6,877 nt of DNA from CAYRML01 sp050942825. GTDB lineage: Bacteria > Bacillota > Dehalobacteriia > UBA4068. Positions within the stretch are counted from its first letter, which is position 1, and every line of letters starts with the position of its first letter. The stretch covers positions 1-6,877 of the forward strand of contig JBMNOA010000064.1 of the NCBI GenBank assembly GCA_050942825.1, in the 5' to 3' direction. A program made the translations under genes and the position numbers. This document shows positions 6,669 through 6,877 of the stretch, in pieces. The notes below the pieces were generated by a model that saw only the letters and a list, made by a program, of their open reading frames with translations, was not told the DNA's origin and searched no databases.

Positions 6669-6694
6669 TTAGCCGATCATTCTACCTCCTTTTT
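6669..6694 (-). other. Strong SD with three-codon leader ORF (Met-Ile-Gly)
   Basis: Directly after the leader terminator the minus strand carries AAAAAGGAGGU, the best SD sequence in the window. It is followed after about four bases by ATG ATC GGC TAA (6669-6680). No longer reading frame uses this SD, and the first real gene starts about 55 bases downstream with its own SD. It could be a translated mini-leader, a ribosome landing or standby site that protects the transcript, or chance. Nothing shows that the tripeptide itself matters. Confidence 0.3.
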
Positions 6695-6697
6695 CAC

Positions 6698-6730
6698 AAA
6701 ATAAAGACCTTTGCCTATTAGGAAAGGTCT
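6698..6730 (-). terminator. Intrinsic terminator in the leader (riboswitch expression platform)
   Basis: The minus-strand RNA has AGACCUUU (6723-6730) paired with AAAGGUCU (6705-6712). Three further inner pairs, CCU with AGG, are possible across a bulged C. The stem is followed by the U-rich tail UUAUUUU (6698-6704). This is a standard rho-independent terminator placed between the aptamer and the first gene, so it most likely acts as a conditional attenuator for the whole operon. Confidence 0.75.
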
Positions 6731-6732
6731 AA

Positions 6733-6758
6733 AATAACAACAGTAAAACATTGTTATT
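6733..6758 (-). promoter_or_regulatory. Alternative hairpin competing with riboswitch P1
   Basis: AAUAACAA (6751-6758) pairs over 8 bp with UUGUUAUU (6733-6740) in the minus-strand RNA, with possible U-G pairs extending into the loop. Its 5' arm shares bases 6753-6758 with the 3' strand of P1, so the two stems cannot form together. This is the expected design of a switching element: ligand-stabilised P1 excludes the hairpin. The stem is all A-U and G-U apart from one G-C pair, so it is weak. It stops two bases short of the terminator stem, so how it would control that terminator is not obvious. Confidence 0.5.
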
Positions 6759-6822
6759 GTTCGCATTTCCTTTTCAAACGGAAGGCATGGCCGTTTCCGG
6801 TTATACCCTATCGGCAATCAAC
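6753..6822 (-). promoter_or_regulatory. Moco/Tuco-like riboswitch aptamer (molybdenum or tungsten cofactor RNA motif)
   Basis: The minus-strand RNA folds compactly. The closing stem P1 pairs GUU(G)AUUG (6815-6822, one bulged G) with CAAUAAC (6753-6759). Inside it are GCCGA, then GGGUAUAACC, then a CCG-GAAA-CGG hairpin with a GNRA tetraloop (6791-6800). The element GCCUUCCGUUUG followed by AAAAGGAAAUGC (6763-6786) forms a UUCC/GGAA stem. From memory, this last part closely matches the conserved 3' segment of the E. coli moaA leader, the reference Moco RNA, and Moco RNAs also carry a GNRA tetraloop. The aptamer is short and has no long P3 arm, as reported for the Tuco (tungsten cofactor) variants. 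It sits between a strong promoter and an intrinsic terminator, ahead of a metal-type ABC importer. The class was assigned by recall, without a covariance search, so another riboswitch class is possible. Confidence 0.68.
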
Positions 6823-6830
6823 CATATCAA

Positions 6831-6839
6831 ATTATATCA
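6831..6839 (-). promoter_or_regulatory. Extended -10 promoter of the operon
   Basis: On the minus strand this reads TGATATAAT: a perfect TATAAT -10 box preceded by the TGn extension. The region about 17 bases upstream (6854-6859, GCAAAA on the minus strand) is not a good -35 box, which fits an extended -10 promoter. Transcription would begin near 6823-6825, right at the first stem of the structured leader RNA. This placement is typical of riboswitch leaders and supports the call. The remaining bases to the right edge (6840-6877) show nothing further that I can support. Confidence 0.65.
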
Positions 6840-6877
6840 AATGACTTAGACTTTTTTGCTCAGAAATACTTTATTAT

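Noticed and set aside
6753..6822. Cobalamin (B12) or cyclic-di-GMP riboswitch as the leader identity
   Set aside because: FecCD importers are often under B12 control, but the B12 box and the long multi-stem aptamer are absent, and the conserved cyclic-di-GMP-I core is not seen. The Moco-like element fits better.

Overview
The window is one leftward (minus-strand) operon of six clear genes plus one possible small gene. It begins with a structured leader RNA at the right edge (about 6825-6625) and ends at an intrinsic terminator near 554-591. The base composition is fairly AT-rich. Three S-layer homology (SLH) domains on one exported protein, a lipoprotein solute receptor, a Thr-rich stalk protein with a C-terminal membrane anchor, and TTG starts behind good Shine-Dalgarno (SD) sequences together suggest a Firmicute. 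An anaerobic Clostridia-type organism is most likely; a Negativicute is possible. No species can be named from the sequence.

Layout from transcription start to end. An extended -10 promoter (6831-6839) fires just before a compact, about 70-nt structured RNA (6753-6822) that resembles the molybdenum/tungsten cofactor (Moco/Tuco) riboswitch. An alternative hairpin that competes for its closing stem follows, then an intrinsic terminator (6698-6730), then a very strong SD with a three-codon ORF. Next come an exported SLH protein with a bacterial Ig-like domain (5548-6615), an attenuator-like hairpin (5496-5520), and a second exported protein with a related Ig-like domain, a Thr-rich stalk and a C-terminal membrane segment (4651-5469). 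A possible 39-residue ORF (4516-4635) is coupled to a FecCD-type ABC permease (3494-4519). The matching ATPase (2691-3503), lipoprotein receptor (1581-2681) and a TiaS-like DDTD protein with a Cys4 cluster (640-1554) complete the operon. Gaps are short or negative from the small ORF onward.

How the genes may work together (inference): the permease, ATPase and lipoprotein form a complete type II importer of the FecCD/BtuC family. That family carries siderophores, heme, cobalamin and, in the MolBCA branch, molybdate or tungstate. If the leader is a Moco/Tuco riboswitch, the cargo is most likely molybdate, tungstate or a complex of them. The two Ig-like surface proteins, one held by the wall and one by the membrane, could then be accessory capture or relay proteins. 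The TiaS-like protein has no obvious role in import and is the most puzzling member.

Left of the operon terminator (1-553) there is no intact gene. A minus-strand reading frame (227-541) directly behind a perfect SD is broken by three stop codons and looks like a gene remnant. A strong two-way hairpin terminator lies at 90-137. A short open frame running off the left edge behind another SD may be the start of the next minus-strand gene.
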